Positions 43,236 to 52,049 are shown, numbered from the stretch's first letter. The stretch is 56,462 nucleotides of DNA from an uncultured Porphyromonadaceae bacterium (GCA_905198125.1 CAJKBH010000024.1:1-56462), one strand, 5' to 3'. Translations and numbers: made by a program. The notes: generated from the sequence alone by a model not told the origin.

Positions 43236-43511
43236 TTACTTGCGGATACCGAGTTCCTTCTTGGCGATGATGGCGCGGTAGCGGTTGATGTCCTTGCGGA
43301 TCAGGTAGTCGAGCAGGCTGCGGCGCTGGCCTACCAGTGTCTTAAGCGCACGGGCGGTAGCGTAGTCCTTCTTGTTGCTCTTCAGGTGCTCGGTCAGGTG
43401 CTGGATGCGCTTTGAGAAAAGTGCGATCTGTGCTTCGGGGCTGCCGGTATCGCCTTCGCCCTTGCCATACGTCTTGAAGATCTCTTTCTTCTGTTCTGTT
43501 GTGAAACTCAT
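43236..43511 (-). CDS. rpsO: 30S ribosomal protein S15
   Basis: A 91-residue S15 starting at MSFTTEQKKEIFKTYG; the start at 43511 matches the family length, whereas an upstream in-frame ATG would add an unrelated stretch. Signature segments are GEGDTGSPEAQIALFSKRI, LTEHLKSNKKDYATARAL and GQRRSLLDYLIRKDINRY. It binds 16S rRNA early in 30S assembly. First gene of the rpsO-rplU-rpmA group, with a consensus promoter at 43611-43641 and a leader of about 95 nt that could carry an autoregulatory structure, as in other bacteria (inference). Confidence 0.97.
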   Translation of the reverse strand: MSFTTEQKKEIFKTYGKGEGDTGSPEAQIALFSKRIQHLTEHLKSNKKDYATARALKTLVGQRRSLLDYLIRKDINRYRAIIAKKELGIRK

Positions 43512-43610
43512 GATGGAGATAATGTTTAAAGTGTTGTTAAATAGGCTTTTATTCGAAACGCTCGTCGCGGCTTCTCCATCGCCGCAGGGCCGTTTGCTCA
43601 AAAAGCGTTG

Positions 43611-43641
43611 CAAAATTACAACTTTTTTTCGAGAAAAGCAA
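43611..43641 (-). promoter_or_regulatory. Promoter for rpsO
   Basis: On the minus strand TTG (43639-43641), 20 nt, TAATTTTG (43611-43618). It predicts a leader of about 95 nt before the rpsO start at 43511. Confidence 0.7.
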
Positions 43642-43742
43642 GAGCTGAACCCCTAACTTGCAATTATTTGTAATTTTAGCGTTGATTTTAGTGTCTTGGC
43701 GTCTTCTTTTGGTTCAGGTTTGAGCTTTAGCGAAAACAAATA

Positions 43743-43772
43743 AAATGGCGGCGAATCACTTCGCCGCCATTT
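43743..43772 (-). terminator. Terminator after tRNA-Asn
   Basis: A perfect 13-bp inverted repeat, AAATGGCGGCGAA and TTCGCCGCCATTT, around a 4-nt loop. A T-rich tail follows on the minus strand. Confidence 0.85.
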
Positions 43773-43774
43773 CG

Positions 43775-43848
43775 CGCTTCAGGATGGGCTTGAACCAACG
43801 ACCCCCTGATTAACAGTCAGGTGCTCTAACCAACTGAGCTACTGAAGC
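43775..43848 (-). tRNA. tRNA-Asn(GTT)
   Basis: A complete cloverleaf on the minus strand: acceptor GCTTCAG/CTGAAGC, D-arm GCTCAGTTGGTTAGAGC, anticodon arm CCTGA-CTGTTAA-TCAGG with anticodon GTT, and T-arm with TTCAAGC loop. CCA is not encoded. One T-T mismatch occurs in the T stem (GTTGG against CCATC). It has its own promoter at 43890-43921 and a perfect terminator. Confidence 0.96.
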
Positions 43849-43889
43849 TTGCATCACGTTCGGCCCGTAGGCTTCCCGTTTTGACTCTG

Positions 43890-43921
43890 CAAAATTACAA
43901 AAACTTTGCCATTCCACCAAA
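43890..43921 (-). promoter_or_regulatory. Promoter for tRNA-Asn
   Basis: On the minus strand TTTG (43918-43921), 20 nt, TAATTTTG (43890-43897), about 42 nt upstream of the mature tRNA 5' end. With the rpsO promoter, the tRNA and the GH97 promoter, this accounts for the 630-nt non-coding stretch from 43512 to 44139. Confidence 0.7.
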
Positions 43922-44042
43922 ACATTCGTAAATTTTTTTCATTTTTGTTCCGAAAGACATGGCGCACATCCTTAGGGGCTCCCTTGCCGGTACTTTGTAT
44001 ATGCCTACAATCCACCTACATACACCTGTCTACATACCGGAT

Positions 44043-44073
44043 TTTGCATTCTGCGATTTTGTTGCTAATTTTG
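44043..44073 (+). promoter_or_regulatory. Promoter for the GH97-esterase pair
   Basis: TTTG (44043-44046), 19 nt, TAATTTTG (44066-44073), about 60 nt before the GH97 start codon. Confidence 0.7.
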
Positions 44074-44139
44074 CATTACCTCTCTGACCGTCTCATCACT
44101 CATAGCTCATCACTTAAATATACCTAATACCTAATATAG

Positions 44140-46053
44140 ATGAACGTCATGATTCTCGCCGCAGCCGCGGCACTCAACATCCCGGGACCGGGAGGCCTCT
44201 CGGTATCCATCGACACTGTCGGTCCGGCCCCAACCTACAGCGTCATAGTGGATAGCGACACGCTCGTATCGCCGTCTCCGCTCGGTCTCGTTACCGATTA
44301 CGCCGACCTGGCCACTAACCTCAGGGCTGCAGGACCTGTGCAGATCAAGGATACAGTGATAGACTACACGCTGGACCGCATCAAGAAGAAGACCGTCAAC
44401 AAGCGAGCCGTAAAGGCCACGATACCGTTCGTGAATCCGCAGGGATGGCGCATGGGTATCGAATTTGTGCTGACCGACAACGACATGGCGTTCCGTTACA
44501 CGCTGCCGCATCAGAAAGACCGCGGGTCTGTGCGCGTCATGCGCGAGGCCACAGGTTTCGCTTTTCCACAGCAGACTACCCTTTTCCTCACGCCCCAGAG
44601 CGACGCCATGATTGGCTGGAAGCGCACCAAGCCCAGCTATGAGGAATATTATATCACCGACGCGCCGATAGACACTAAGTCGCAGTACGGACACGGTTTT
44701 ACCTTCCCCGGCTTGTTCCGTGTCGGCGACAAGGGATGGGTTCTGGTCACCGAGACAGGCGTGAACCGCGACTATTGCGGCAGCCGCCTGTCCGATTCCG
44801 ACAACGGCCTGTTCCGCTTAGAATTCCCGATGGCCGAGGAAAACAACGGCAACGGCACCGTGGAGCCGGCTTTCGCGCTGCCCGGTGCAACGCCGTGGCG
44901 CACCGTGACGGCTGCCAAGACCCTCAAGCCGATAGTGGAGACCACTATCCCCTGGGATGTGGTGTCACCGATATACGGCGCAAGCCGGCAGTATGCCCCG
45001 GCACGCGGCACATGGAGCTGGATTCTGTGGCAGGACGACAGCATCAACGACCGCGACCTGCGCGAATATGTGCGGCTGGCCAAGGAAATGGGTTTCGAAT
45101 ATACGCTGGTAGACAACTGGTGGGACAAGAACTTAGGCCGTAAGGGGATGGAGGAACTGATCAAATACAGCCGCACGCAGGGTGTGGAGCCGATACTGTG
45201 GTACAGCAGCAGCGGTTACTGGAACGATATAGTGCAGGGTCCCGTCAACAGGATGGAGAATCCGCGCATCCGCCGTCAGGAGATGCAGTGGCTCAAGGAC
45301 AATGGCGTGAAGGCCGTCAAGGTGGACTTTTTCGGCGGCGACAAGCAGGAGACCATGCGCCTGTACGAAGCCATACTGACCGACGCCAACGATTTCGGCA
45401 TCATGGTGATATTCCACGGCTGCACCATGCCCCGCGGCTGGGAGCGCATGTTCCCCAACTACATCGGTTCCGAGGCCGTGCTTGCATCCGAGAATATGAT
45501 ATTCTCGCAGGAATTCTGCGACCGCGAGGCCGTGTCCAGCTCGTTGCATCCTTTCATCCGCAACGCCGCCGGGTCCATGGAATATGGCGGAACGTTCCTC
45601 AACAAGCGCATGCACCGCAGCGACGACAAGGGCAACGAACGGCGTACCAGCGACGCTTTCCAGATCGCGACCGCCGTATTGTTCCAGAGCCCTCAGCAGA
45701 ACTTCGCCCTTTCCCCCGACAACCTGACCGAGGAGAACAAGACCGCGCTCGACTTCATGCGCGGCGTGCCAACGCGCTGGGACGACACCGAGTTTTTCGA
45801 GGGTTATCCCGGCAAGTATGTTGTGCTGACACGCACCGCCGGTGACAAGACCTACACCGCCGGCATCAACGCCGAGGATGAAGCGCGTACCGTCACGTTC
45901 GACAAATTCAACCCCGCCATGAAGTACACGCTCATAACCGACAGCCATGCCAAGAAAGGCGACCGTCTCAAGAGTCAGGAAATCAAGGGCAAGAAAGCCG
46001 TCAAAATCAAACTCGCCAAGGGCGAAGGCTTCGTCCTGACAGGCACCAAATAA
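44140..46053 (+). CDS. GH97 glycoside hydrolase, probably retaining (alpha-galactosidase-like)
   Basis: A 637-residue GH97 enzyme. After a short hydrophobic start (MNVMILAAAAALNIPG), perhaps a weak signal peptide, the N-terminal beta-sandwich runs to about residue 270, then a TIM barrel (TWSWILWQDDS, FEYTLVDNWWDKN, GVKAVKVDFFGGDK) and a C-terminal beta domain. Asp396 in VKVDFFGGD lies where retaining GH97 members (such as the Bacteroides alpha-galactosidase BtGal97b) have their nucleophile, and Glu451 in ASENM lies 55 residues later, the spacing I recall for that enzyme. SusB-type inverting enzymes use Glu bases instead. So a retaining alpha-galactosidase-like activity is likelier than alpha-glucosidase. 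An esterase gene follows 19 nt later. Confidence 0.88.
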   Translation: MNVMILAAAAALNIPGPGGLSVSIDTVGPAPTYSVIVDSDTLVSPSPLGLVTDYADLATNLRAAGPVQIKDTVIDYTLDRIKKKTVNKRAVKATIPFVNPQGWRMGIEFVLTDNDMAFRYTLPHQKDRGSVRVMREATGFAFPQQTTLFLTPQSDAMIGWKRTKPSYEEYYITDAPIDTKSQYGHGFTFPGLFRVGDKGWVLVTETGVNRDYCGSRLSDSDNGLFRLEFPMAEENNGNGTVEPAFALPGATPWRTVTAAKTLKPIVETTIPWDVVSPIYGASRQYAPARGTWSWILWQDDSINDRDLREYVRLAKEMGFEYTLVDNWWDKNLGRKGMEELIKYSRTQGVEPILWYSSSGYWNDIVQGPVNRMENPRIRRQEMQWLKDNGVKAVKVDFFGGDKQETMRLYEAILTDANDFGIMVIFHGCTMPRGWERMFPNYIGSEAVLASENMIFSQEFCDREAVSSSLHPFIRNAAGSMEYGGTFLNKRMHRSDDKGNERRTSDAFQIATAVLFQSPQQNFALSPDNLTEENKTALDFMRGVPTRWDDTEFFEGYPGKYVVLTRTAGDKTYTAGINAEDEARTVTFDKFNPAMKYTLITDSHAKKGDRLKSQEIKGKKAVKIKLAKGEGFVLTGTK

Positions 46054-46072
46054 ACAAATAAAATCGTAAGTC

Positions 46073-47272
46073 ATGAAAAAGTCATTATTATTAGCCGCGC
46101 TCGGGCTGATGTCGCTGACGGCGACGGCCCAGCAGGCACTGTGGGGAGTACCCACCATCATATCTCCTGAAGTTCATCCCGACAAGACCGTCACCTTCCG
46201 GCTTATGGCCCCTGCGGCCGACCGTGTGCAGGTAACCGGAGACTTCCTTCCCACTGAGAAAATCAAGACGCCTTACGGTGAGTTCGACGCTCCCGGATAT
46301 GCCGACCTGAAAAAGAACGACAAAGGACTGTGGGAATTCACTACTCCCGCAGCTCTGGCCCCTGAACTGTACAGCTATACGTTCGTGGTGGACTCGCTGA
46401 AAATCAACGACCCGGCCAATGTATATCTGCTGCGCGACGTGGCTACGGTGAGCAATATCTTCATCATTCCCGGCGAGCGCGCCGACCTGTACAGCGTGAA
46501 CAGCGTGCCTCACGGAACGGTGTCGAAGGTATGGTACGAAAGCCCTGAGCTTGGCCTGAACCGCCGCCTGACTGTCTACACGCCGGCCGGTTATGAAAAG
46601 AGCAAGAAGCGTTATCCGGTGTTCTATCTGCTGCACGGCATGGGCGGCGACGAGAACGCCTGGACCGAACTTGGCCGTGCCGCACAGATTCTCGACAATC
46701 TCATCGCTCAGGGCAAAGCAGAGCCGATGATCGTGGTTATGACCAACGGCAACGCCTCGCAGGAGGCCGCGCCGGGCGAGACATCCGCAGGCCTGAAGCC
46801 TCCCACGACGCAGCTGCCCAAGACAATGGACGGCTCGTTCGAGACGGCGTTCCCCGAGGTGGTGAAGTTCATCGATTCCAACTACCGCACCATACCACGT
46901 AAGAATGCCCGTGCCATAGCCGGACTGTCGATGGGCGGTTTCCATTCGCTCAATATCTCGAAGCAATATCCGGATATGTTCGACTACATCGGCCTGTTCT
47001 CGGCTGCCATCAAGCCGGGTGAGGGTGTGAAATCGCCAGTATACGATGACCTTGAGGGCAAGCTGAAGACCCAGTTCGAGAAGAAGCCGGCGCTGTATTA
47101 CATAGCCATCGGCAACAAGGATTTCCTGTACGACGCCAACAAGCAGTTCCGCGCGTTGCTCGACAAGAACGCTTATCCTTACGAGTACTTCGAGACCGGC
47201 GACGGCCATATCTGGAAGAACTGGCGCATCTACCTGACCGAATTCGTGCCGAAACTATTCAAGCAGAAATGA
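46073..47272 (+). CDS. Exported CE1-like esterase with N-terminal immunoglobulin-like domain
   Basis: A 399-residue protein. Signal peptide (about 1-20, ending TATAQ), an E-set/CBM48-like beta domain (about 30-130, with VTFRLMAPAADRVQVTGDF), then an alpha/beta hydrolase of the esterase D/feruloyl esterase type (about 150-399). Ser286 lies in the nucleophile elbow GLSMGG, the oxyanion region is YLLHGMGGDENAW, His379 is in GDGHIWKNW, and Asp350 or Asp354 (GNKDFLYD) may complete the triad. It may remove ester groups from plant or mucin glycans alongside the GH97 enzyme (inference). Followed by a strong bidirectional terminator. Confidence 0.88.
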   Translation: MKKSLLLAALGLMSLTATAQQALWGVPTIISPEVHPDKTVTFRLMAPAADRVQVTGDFLPTEKIKTPYGEFDAPGYADLKKNDKGLWEFTTPAALAPELYSYTFVVDSLKINDPANVYLLRDVATVSNIFIIPGERADLYSVNSVPHGTVSKVWYESPELGLNRRLTVYTPAGYEKSKKRYPVFYLLHGMGGDENAWTELGRAAQILDNLIAQGKAEPMIVVMTNGNASQEAAPGETSAGLKPPTTQLPKTMDGSFETAFPEVVKFIDSNYRTIPRKNARAIAGLSMGGFHSLNISKQYPDMFDYIGLFSAAIKPGEGVKSPVYDDLEGKLKTQFEKKPALYYIAIGNKDFLYDANKQFRALLDKNAYPYEYFETGDGHIWKNWRIYLTEFVPKLFKQK

Positions 47273-47281
47273 AAATACAAT

Positions 47282-47332
47282 AAAATGAAAAACACGGCGC
47301 CAACCGAGAGTTGACGCCGTGTTTTTCATTTT
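47282..47332. terminator. Bidirectional terminator between convergent genes
   Basis: An 18-bp perfect inverted repeat (AAAATGAAAAACACGGCG at 47282-47299 and its complement at 47315-47332), with CAAC/GTTG pairing in the loop. T runs flank both sides, so it can end transcription of the esterase gene on plus and the sugar-nucleotide operon on minus. Confidence 0.9.
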
Positions 47333-47385
47333 ATCGCTTAGTGGCGCGGGCACTCGGTGCCGCGCGTCAGGCACATATCAAAGGC

Positions 47386-48369
47386 CTATGGCAGCAGGCG
47401 CTTCAGGTCCTCGCTGCGGCTGCGGTCGGAGACCAAAATGCCGTCGGGCGAGGCTACGACCACCAGGTCTTTCGCGCCGATGCATATCACCGGAATGCCC
47501 ATCTCGTTGATGACATACGATGTCTCCGAGCCGTCGGTCACCACGTTGCCGTATGTGCGCTCCTCCAGCTCGTCGGTCAGCGTGTTCCATGTGCCCAGGT
47601 CCTTCCACTTGCCCGCGTAGGCTATCACGGCCACCGAGTCGGCGTTCTCCACCACGGCGTAGTCGAAGCTGATCTTCGGCAGCTCGGCGTAGCCGTCGCG
47701 CAGGGACGCGAAGTCGTAGCCCGGCCGCACGTTCTCGGTGATGGCCGACAGGTAGCCTAAACGGAATGCGAACACTCCGCCGTTCCACAGCGCGCCCTCC
47801 TGCAACAGGCGCTCGGCCTTGGCTACGTCGGGTTTCTCGGTGAAGCGCTTCACCGGCATCACGCCGTCAGGCTGTAAGGCCGCACGGTCAGGCACGATAT
47901 AGCCGTACTTGGCCGACGGATATGTAGGCTCCACGCCCATCAGCACCATGTCCGCGGCTCCACGGCCCGCGGTCTCCGCCATGCGGCGTATGACCTCGAA
48001 ATATTCGGGGTCGGTGTACGAGTCGCAGGGCATCACCACCACCGGCTCATCGGCCGTGGCTCCCTGACTCTTAAGATATGCGCAGGCCAGCATTATGGCC
48101 GGGAACGTGTCGCGGCGGCAAGGCTCCGTTACTACGCTGATGGCGTCACCAAGCTGGTCGCGTATCAGTTTCTCCTGGGCCGCGCCCGTGGCTATGACTA
48201 TGTCATTGCCCGGTACCGCCTCGCGTATCATGCGCACCACGCGCTGTATCATTGACTCCTTCGAGCCATCGGGGGCAGTCAGCAGTTTAAGGAACTGCTT
48301 CGACCGTACGTCGTTCGACAGCGGCCACAGCCGCTTGCCCGACCCTCCGGACAACAGTATTATCTTCAT
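47386..48369 (-). CDS. ManC-like sugar-phosphate guanylyltransferase
   Basis: A 327-residue nucleotidyltransferase with MKIILLSGGSGKRLWPLS (NTP-binding GGxGxRLWPLS), KQFLKLL, EPCRRDTFPAIMLA and VVMPCDSYTDP. It matches mannose-1-phosphate guanylyltransferases but lacks the C-terminal isomerase domain of bifunctional enzymes. It should make a GDP-sugar from a sugar 1-phosphate. Its start overlaps the stop of the kinase fusion gene (ATGA), so the pair is translationally coupled. The coupling suggests it acts on the product of that kinase, for example fucose-1-P or a heptose-1-P, instead of only mannose-1-P (inference). Confidence 0.88.
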   Translation of the reverse strand: MKIILLSGGSGKRLWPLSNDVRSKQFLKLLTAPDGSKESMIQRVVRMIREAVPGNDIVIATGAAQEKLIRDQLGDAISVVTEPCRRDTFPAIMLACAYLKSQGATADEPVVVMPCDSYTDPEYFEVIRRMAETAGRGAADMVLMGVEPTYPSAKYGYIVPDRAALQPDGVMPVKRFTEKPDVAKAERLLQEGALWNGGVFAFRLGYLSAITENVRPGYDFASLRDGYAELPKISFDYAVVENADSVAVIAYAGKWKDLGTWNTLTDELEERTYGNVVTDGSETSYVINEMGIPVICIGAKDLVVVASPDGILVSDRSRSEDLKRLLP

Positions 48370-49523
48370 ATTTTACGTCTTATTTTAATTGGAATCATGT
48401 CGGGCGTCAGCTCCGAATCGTCGGGCAGTACGAGCGCCAGGTGACCGCCGCCACCGGCGCCGAGCATCTTCCAGGCCAGCGCTTTGTCGCGTATGGCGTC
48501 GATGCACTCCGCCACGCCAGGCTGCATCATGGCCGGGAACATGGCCGTCTGCGCCCGGAACGAGTCGCGGAACGCCTCGGCGAAATCGCCGAGGTCACGG
48601 CGCATTATGGCGTCCCAGCAGCGGTCGGCCGCCTCGGTCAGCGCCCGCACCTTGTCGGGAGTGATGTCCTTGCCTTCCACCACCGAGCAGCCCGGTCTGC
48701 GCGGGAACATAGGCACCAGTACGATGTGCCGCTCCAGCCACGCCAGCGTCTCCTCGTCGTGGCACGACTCGATGCGGTCGGGCCAGTACCGGCCGTCGTA
48801 ATGATGGCGCGTAAGTCCCGACATACAGATGCCTATGGCGTCCTGCGCGCCCGATACGTGACCCTTGTTTTCCGGGTCGTTCTCGAAGCAGAACAGCAGC
48901 CGCGCCAGCATCTCCTCGTTATAGTCCGGCAGTTCGTATGGCCATATCCGTTTCGCCGCATTGCGCGTGGAGGTCGACATGCCGCCGCGCTCCATGAACT
49001 CGTGCGTCGGCTCGATGGATGCGGTGATGGCCCATCCGGCGCCGTGCTGCGACACGTACGGCTGGTCGATCCATGTGCCGGCGATGTCGATGCGGTAGGG
49101 GAGGTGCGACTTCACCTCGCTGCGCAGCGAGGTGGTGGAACGCGCCTTCAGACCCGCGTCCGGCACACGGTTCAGCTCCACGTACTCAATGCCGCGCTCC
49201 GCGCACAGCCGGCGCTTCTCGTCGCTGCCTCCGTCGGAGTTCACCACGAACACGTCGGGATGCACGGCATCCATCGTGTCCACGAAGTCGAGCATGCCGC
49301 TGCCCGTATTGATGAAGGCGTCCGTCACATAGCGGATGGCCTTGACCATATACAGACGTTCCTTTTCCGAATATACCGTCTTGCGGTGCTTCAGCTCCTC
49401 GATGGTCTTGTCCGAGCCGATGCCCACATACAGGTCGCCGTAACGCGACGCCTCCTTGAAGAACGCCACGTGCCCCGAATGGAGCATATCGTAGCATCCC
49501 GACACAAATACCTTCTTCTTCAT
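48366..49523 (-). CDS. Fused cytidylyltransferase-like and GHMP-type sugar kinase
   Basis: A 385-residue two-domain protein. The start at MKKKVF (49523) avoids overlap with the MFS gene. N-domain (about 1-138): nucleotidyltransferase of the TagD/RfaE type with YDMLHSGH (HxGH, residues 15-18) and the closing RSTTSLR (128-134). C-domain (about 140-385): GHMP kinase with LPYRIDIAGTWID (motif 1), a divergent GMSTST (181-186) in place of GLGSSS, SGAQDAIGI resembling the QDQ region of fucose/heptose kinases, and GAGGGG (355-360, motif 3). It overlaps a ManC-like gene by 4 nt. The likely route is sugar to sugar-1-P to NDP-sugar, but the role of the N-domain is unclear. Confidence 0.85.
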   Translation of the reverse strand: MKKKVFVSGCYDMLHSGHVAFFKEASRYGDLYVGIGSDKTIEELKHRKTVYSEKERLYMVKAIRYVTDAFINTGSGMLDFVDTMDAVHPDVFVVNSDGGSDEKRRLCAERGIEYVELNRVPDAGLKARSTTSLRSEVKSHLPYRIDIAGTWIDQPYVSQHGAGWAITASIEPTHEFMERGGMSTSTRNAAKRIWPYELPDYNEEMLARLLFCFENDPENKGHVSGAQDAIGICMSGLTRHHYDGRYWPDRIESCHDEETLAWLERHIVLVPMFPRRPGCSVVEGKDITPDKVRALTEAADRCWDAIMRRDLGDFAEAFRDSFRAQTAMFPAMMQPGVAECIDAIRDKALAWKMLGAGGGGHLALVLPDDSELTPDMIPIKIRRKI

Positions 49524-49530
49524 ACTTGTA

Positions 49531-50754
49531 TTAACGGGAATTTCGCATTGAAGCGTATGCCAGTACACACACGAAGCAGACTATGGGCACCCAGAATGAT
49601 GTGCCGATGCCGGCTGAGTCCGACACCATAGCCTGCAGCGGCGTGATGAGCGCGCCGCCAAGGATGGCCATGATCAGTCCGGACGCCGCAAGCTTGGCGT
49701 CGTCGCCTGTCACGCCCTCCAGGGCAATGCCGTAGATGGTGGGGAACATCAGCGACATGCATGCCGAAATGCCCACCAGCGCCCACACCGACGCCCAGCC
49801 TGTGCCGTATATCACGCCCAACGTGCAGCCGATGGCCGCCACCGCCGCCATGCGCAGCAGTTTAACCGGCCTGACATAGCCCATCAGCCACGTGAACAGG
49901 AAGCGGAACAGCGTGAACGCCACGATGGAATAGAGGAAGATCAGCGAAGCGTCCTTCTCCGCCATGCCTAAACGGTCCATCGCCAGACGGATGGTGAACG
50001 ACCACACGCCTGTCTGCACGCCGACGTAGAAGAACTGCGCCACAACGCCGTAACGCCAGCGCTTGTTGTGCCACAGCCTGCGGAACGTCCTGCGGATGTC
50101 GAACTTGCCCGAGTCGCGGTCCTTCGGCATCTTTACGGCCGCTATCACGACAAGCAACACGAGCAGCACCACGCCTATCAGCATATAGGTGCCGGACACC
50201 GCGTTCAGTTCATGCTGCTGGATAGCGGCCAGGGCCTGAGAGTCCATGCCCGCACGTTCCGCGGCATCAGCCGCGTTCAGTTCCGACAGTATGAAATGCC
50301 GGCTCAGCAATATGCCGCATATCGCCCCGACCGGGTTGAGGGTCTGGGCTATGTTGAGGCGGCGCGTGGCCGTCTCGGGGCTGCCCATCGACAGGATGTA
50401 TGGATTGGCGGTGGTTTCCAGCACAGCGCATCCTCCGGCCATCACGTAGATGGCGAACAGGAAGAACCCGTACGACGCCGCCTGGCCCGCGGGGTAGAAC
50501 AGCATGGTGCCCGCCGCGTATAGAGCCAAGCCTAACAGGATGCCCGCTTTATACGAATGCCGGCTGATGAATATGGCTGCAGGGAGCGCGAAGCAGAAGT
50601 AGGCGCCATAGAACGCGAACTGCACCAGCGACGTCTGCAGGTCGCTCATGGACATGATGCGCCTGAACGCCGCCAGCAGCGTGTCGTTCATGTTGTTGGC
50701 CATTCCCCACAGCAGGAACAGCAACGACACGAGTATGAAAGCCAGCCGTTTCAT
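49531..50754 (-). CDS. FucP-like sugar:proton symporter (MFS)
   Basis: A 407-residue, 12-helix MFS transporter of the fucose permease family. Typical segments are LLFLLWGMANNMNDTLLAAFRR, LVQFAFYGAYFCFALPAAIF, VLETTANPYILSMGSPE, RRLNIAQTLNPVGAICG and GSPETATRRLN. Members of this family import L-fucose, galactose or related sugars; the substrate is not determined by sequence. It lies 7 nt upstream of the kinase fusion gene, so it probably supplies the sugar that kinase phosphorylates (inference). The gmd gene precedes it. Confidence 0.9.
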   Translation of the reverse strand: MKRLAFILVSLLFLLWGMANNMNDTLLAAFRRIMSMSDLQTSLVQFAFYGAYFCFALPAAIFISRHSYKAGILLGLALYAAGTMLFYPAGQAASYGFFLFAIYVMAGGCAVLETTANPYILSMGSPETATRRLNIAQTLNPVGAICGILLSRHFILSELNAADAAERAGMDSQALAAIQQHELNAVSGTYMLIGVVLLVLLVVIAAVKMPKDRDSGKFDIRRTFRRLWHNKRWRYGVVAQFFYVGVQTGVWSFTIRLAMDRLGMAEKDASLIFLYSIVAFTLFRFLFTWLMGYVRPVKLLRMAAVAAIGCTLGVIYGTGWASVWALVGISACMSLMFPTIYGIALEGVTGDDAKLAASGLIMAILGGALITPLQAMVSDSAGIGTSFWVPIVCFVCVLAYASMRNSR

Positions 50755-50795
50755 AACTATTCACCGAGCATTGGAGAAAGGAAGATCGTGAATAC

Positions 50796-51887
50796 TTATT
50801 TCACGATGCCCTTTTCCAGATATTCAGCCAGGTTGGTCTTGACCTGCTCGCCGGCGCGCTCCACGGCTACCTTGGCCATGTCGGCGTCTACCATCAGGTT
50901 CACCAGTTGCTCGAAGCTGGTACGCTTCTTGGGGTCCCAGCCCAGTTCATTCTTGGCCTTAGTCGGGTCGCCCCACAGGTTCACCACGTCGGTAGGACGG
51001 TAGAAATCAGGCGACACCTCGATCAGTACTTTTCCAGTCTTCGCGTCGATACCCTTCTCATTCTCGCCTTCGCCCTCGAATATCAGCTCGATGCCCGCGC
51101 GGCGGAATGCCAACTGGCAGAATTCGCGTACCGAATGCTGCTCGCCCGTAGCAATGACGAAGTCCTCCGGCTTGTCGTTCTGCAGAATCAGCCACATGCA
51201 CTCCACATAGTCGCGAGCATAGCCCCAGTCGCGCAACGACGATAGGTTGCCTAAGTACAGTTTCTCCTGCTTGCCCTGTGCGATGCGTGCGGCAGCTAAG
51301 GTGATCTTGCGTGTTACGAATGTCTCGCCGCGACGCTCCGACTCATGGTTGAACAGAATGCCCGAGCAGGCGAACATGTTGTATGCCTCGCGATACTCCT
51401 TCACAATCCAGAAGCCGTAGAGCTTGGCCACCGCGTAGGGACTGTAGGGGTGGAACGGAGTCTTTTCGTTCTGCGGCACTTCCTCCACCTTGCCGTATAA
51501 CTCGGACGTAGAAGCCTGATAGAAGCGGCAGGTGTCGGCAAGTCCGCACTGGCGGATGCCCTCCAGGATGCGGAGCACGCCCGTGGCGTCGACGTCGGCG
51601 GTAAACTCAGGCGAGTCGAAGCTGACCTGCACGTGGCTCTGTGCCGCCAGGTTGTACACCTCGTCCGGACGCACCTTGTTAAGCACCTGTATTATAGACA
51701 TCGAGTCGCCCAGGTCTGCGTAATGCAGATGGAAGTTGGGATGACCTTCCAGATGCGCGATACGTTCGCGGAAATCCACCGACGAGCGACGGATGGTGCC
51801 ATGCACGTCATAGCCTTTGTCGAGCAGGAACTCGGCCAGAAACGACCCGTCCTGACCCGTAATACCGGTTATTAAAGCAGTTTTCAT
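50796..51887 (-). CDS. gmd: GDP-mannose 4,6-dehydratase
   Basis: A 363-residue short-chain dehydrogenase that converts GDP-mannose to GDP-4-keto-6-deoxymannose, the first step to GDP-fucose and related sugars. GITGQDGSFLAEFLLDKGY binds NADP; the catalytic triad is in STSELYGKV and YSPYAVAKLYG (Tyr-x3-Lys). The start at 51887 (MKTALITG) matches the family. An upstream ATG at 51974 would add unrelated sequence. The usual partner GDP-fucose synthase (fcl) is not next to it in this window. The 162-nt gap upstream of it holds short palindromes, including a GGCCGGCC stem, with no obvious gene. Confidence 0.96.
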   Translation of the reverse strand: MKTALITGITGQDGSFLAEFLLDKGYDVHGTIRRSSVDFRERIAHLEGHPNFHLHYADLGDSMSIIQVLNKVRPDEVYNLAAQSHVQVSFDSPEFTADVDATGVLRILEGIRQCGLADTCRFYQASTSELYGKVEEVPQNEKTPFHPYSPYAVAKLYGFWIVKEYREAYNMFACSGILFNHESERRGETFVTRKITLAAARIAQGKQEKLYLGNLSSLRDWGYARDYVECMWLILQNDKPEDFVIATGEQHSVREFCQLAFRRAGIELIFEGEGENEKGIDAKTGKVLIEVSPDFYRPTDVVNLWGDPTKAKNELGWDPKKRTSFEQLVNLMVDADMAKVAVERAGEQVKTNLAEYLEKGIVK

Positions 51888-52049
51888 ATACGTTGTATTT
51901 AATGCCCGATGCGCGGTGCGAGCAAAGCGGTGTATTGCAATGCGTAATGTATTATGCGCAATAGGCCGGCCCAAAGGCCGATTTTTAATTATTTAATTAA
52001 CGGTGAGCACGCCACCTTCATTGCAAATTACTTCAAATTCCCGTAGTGG

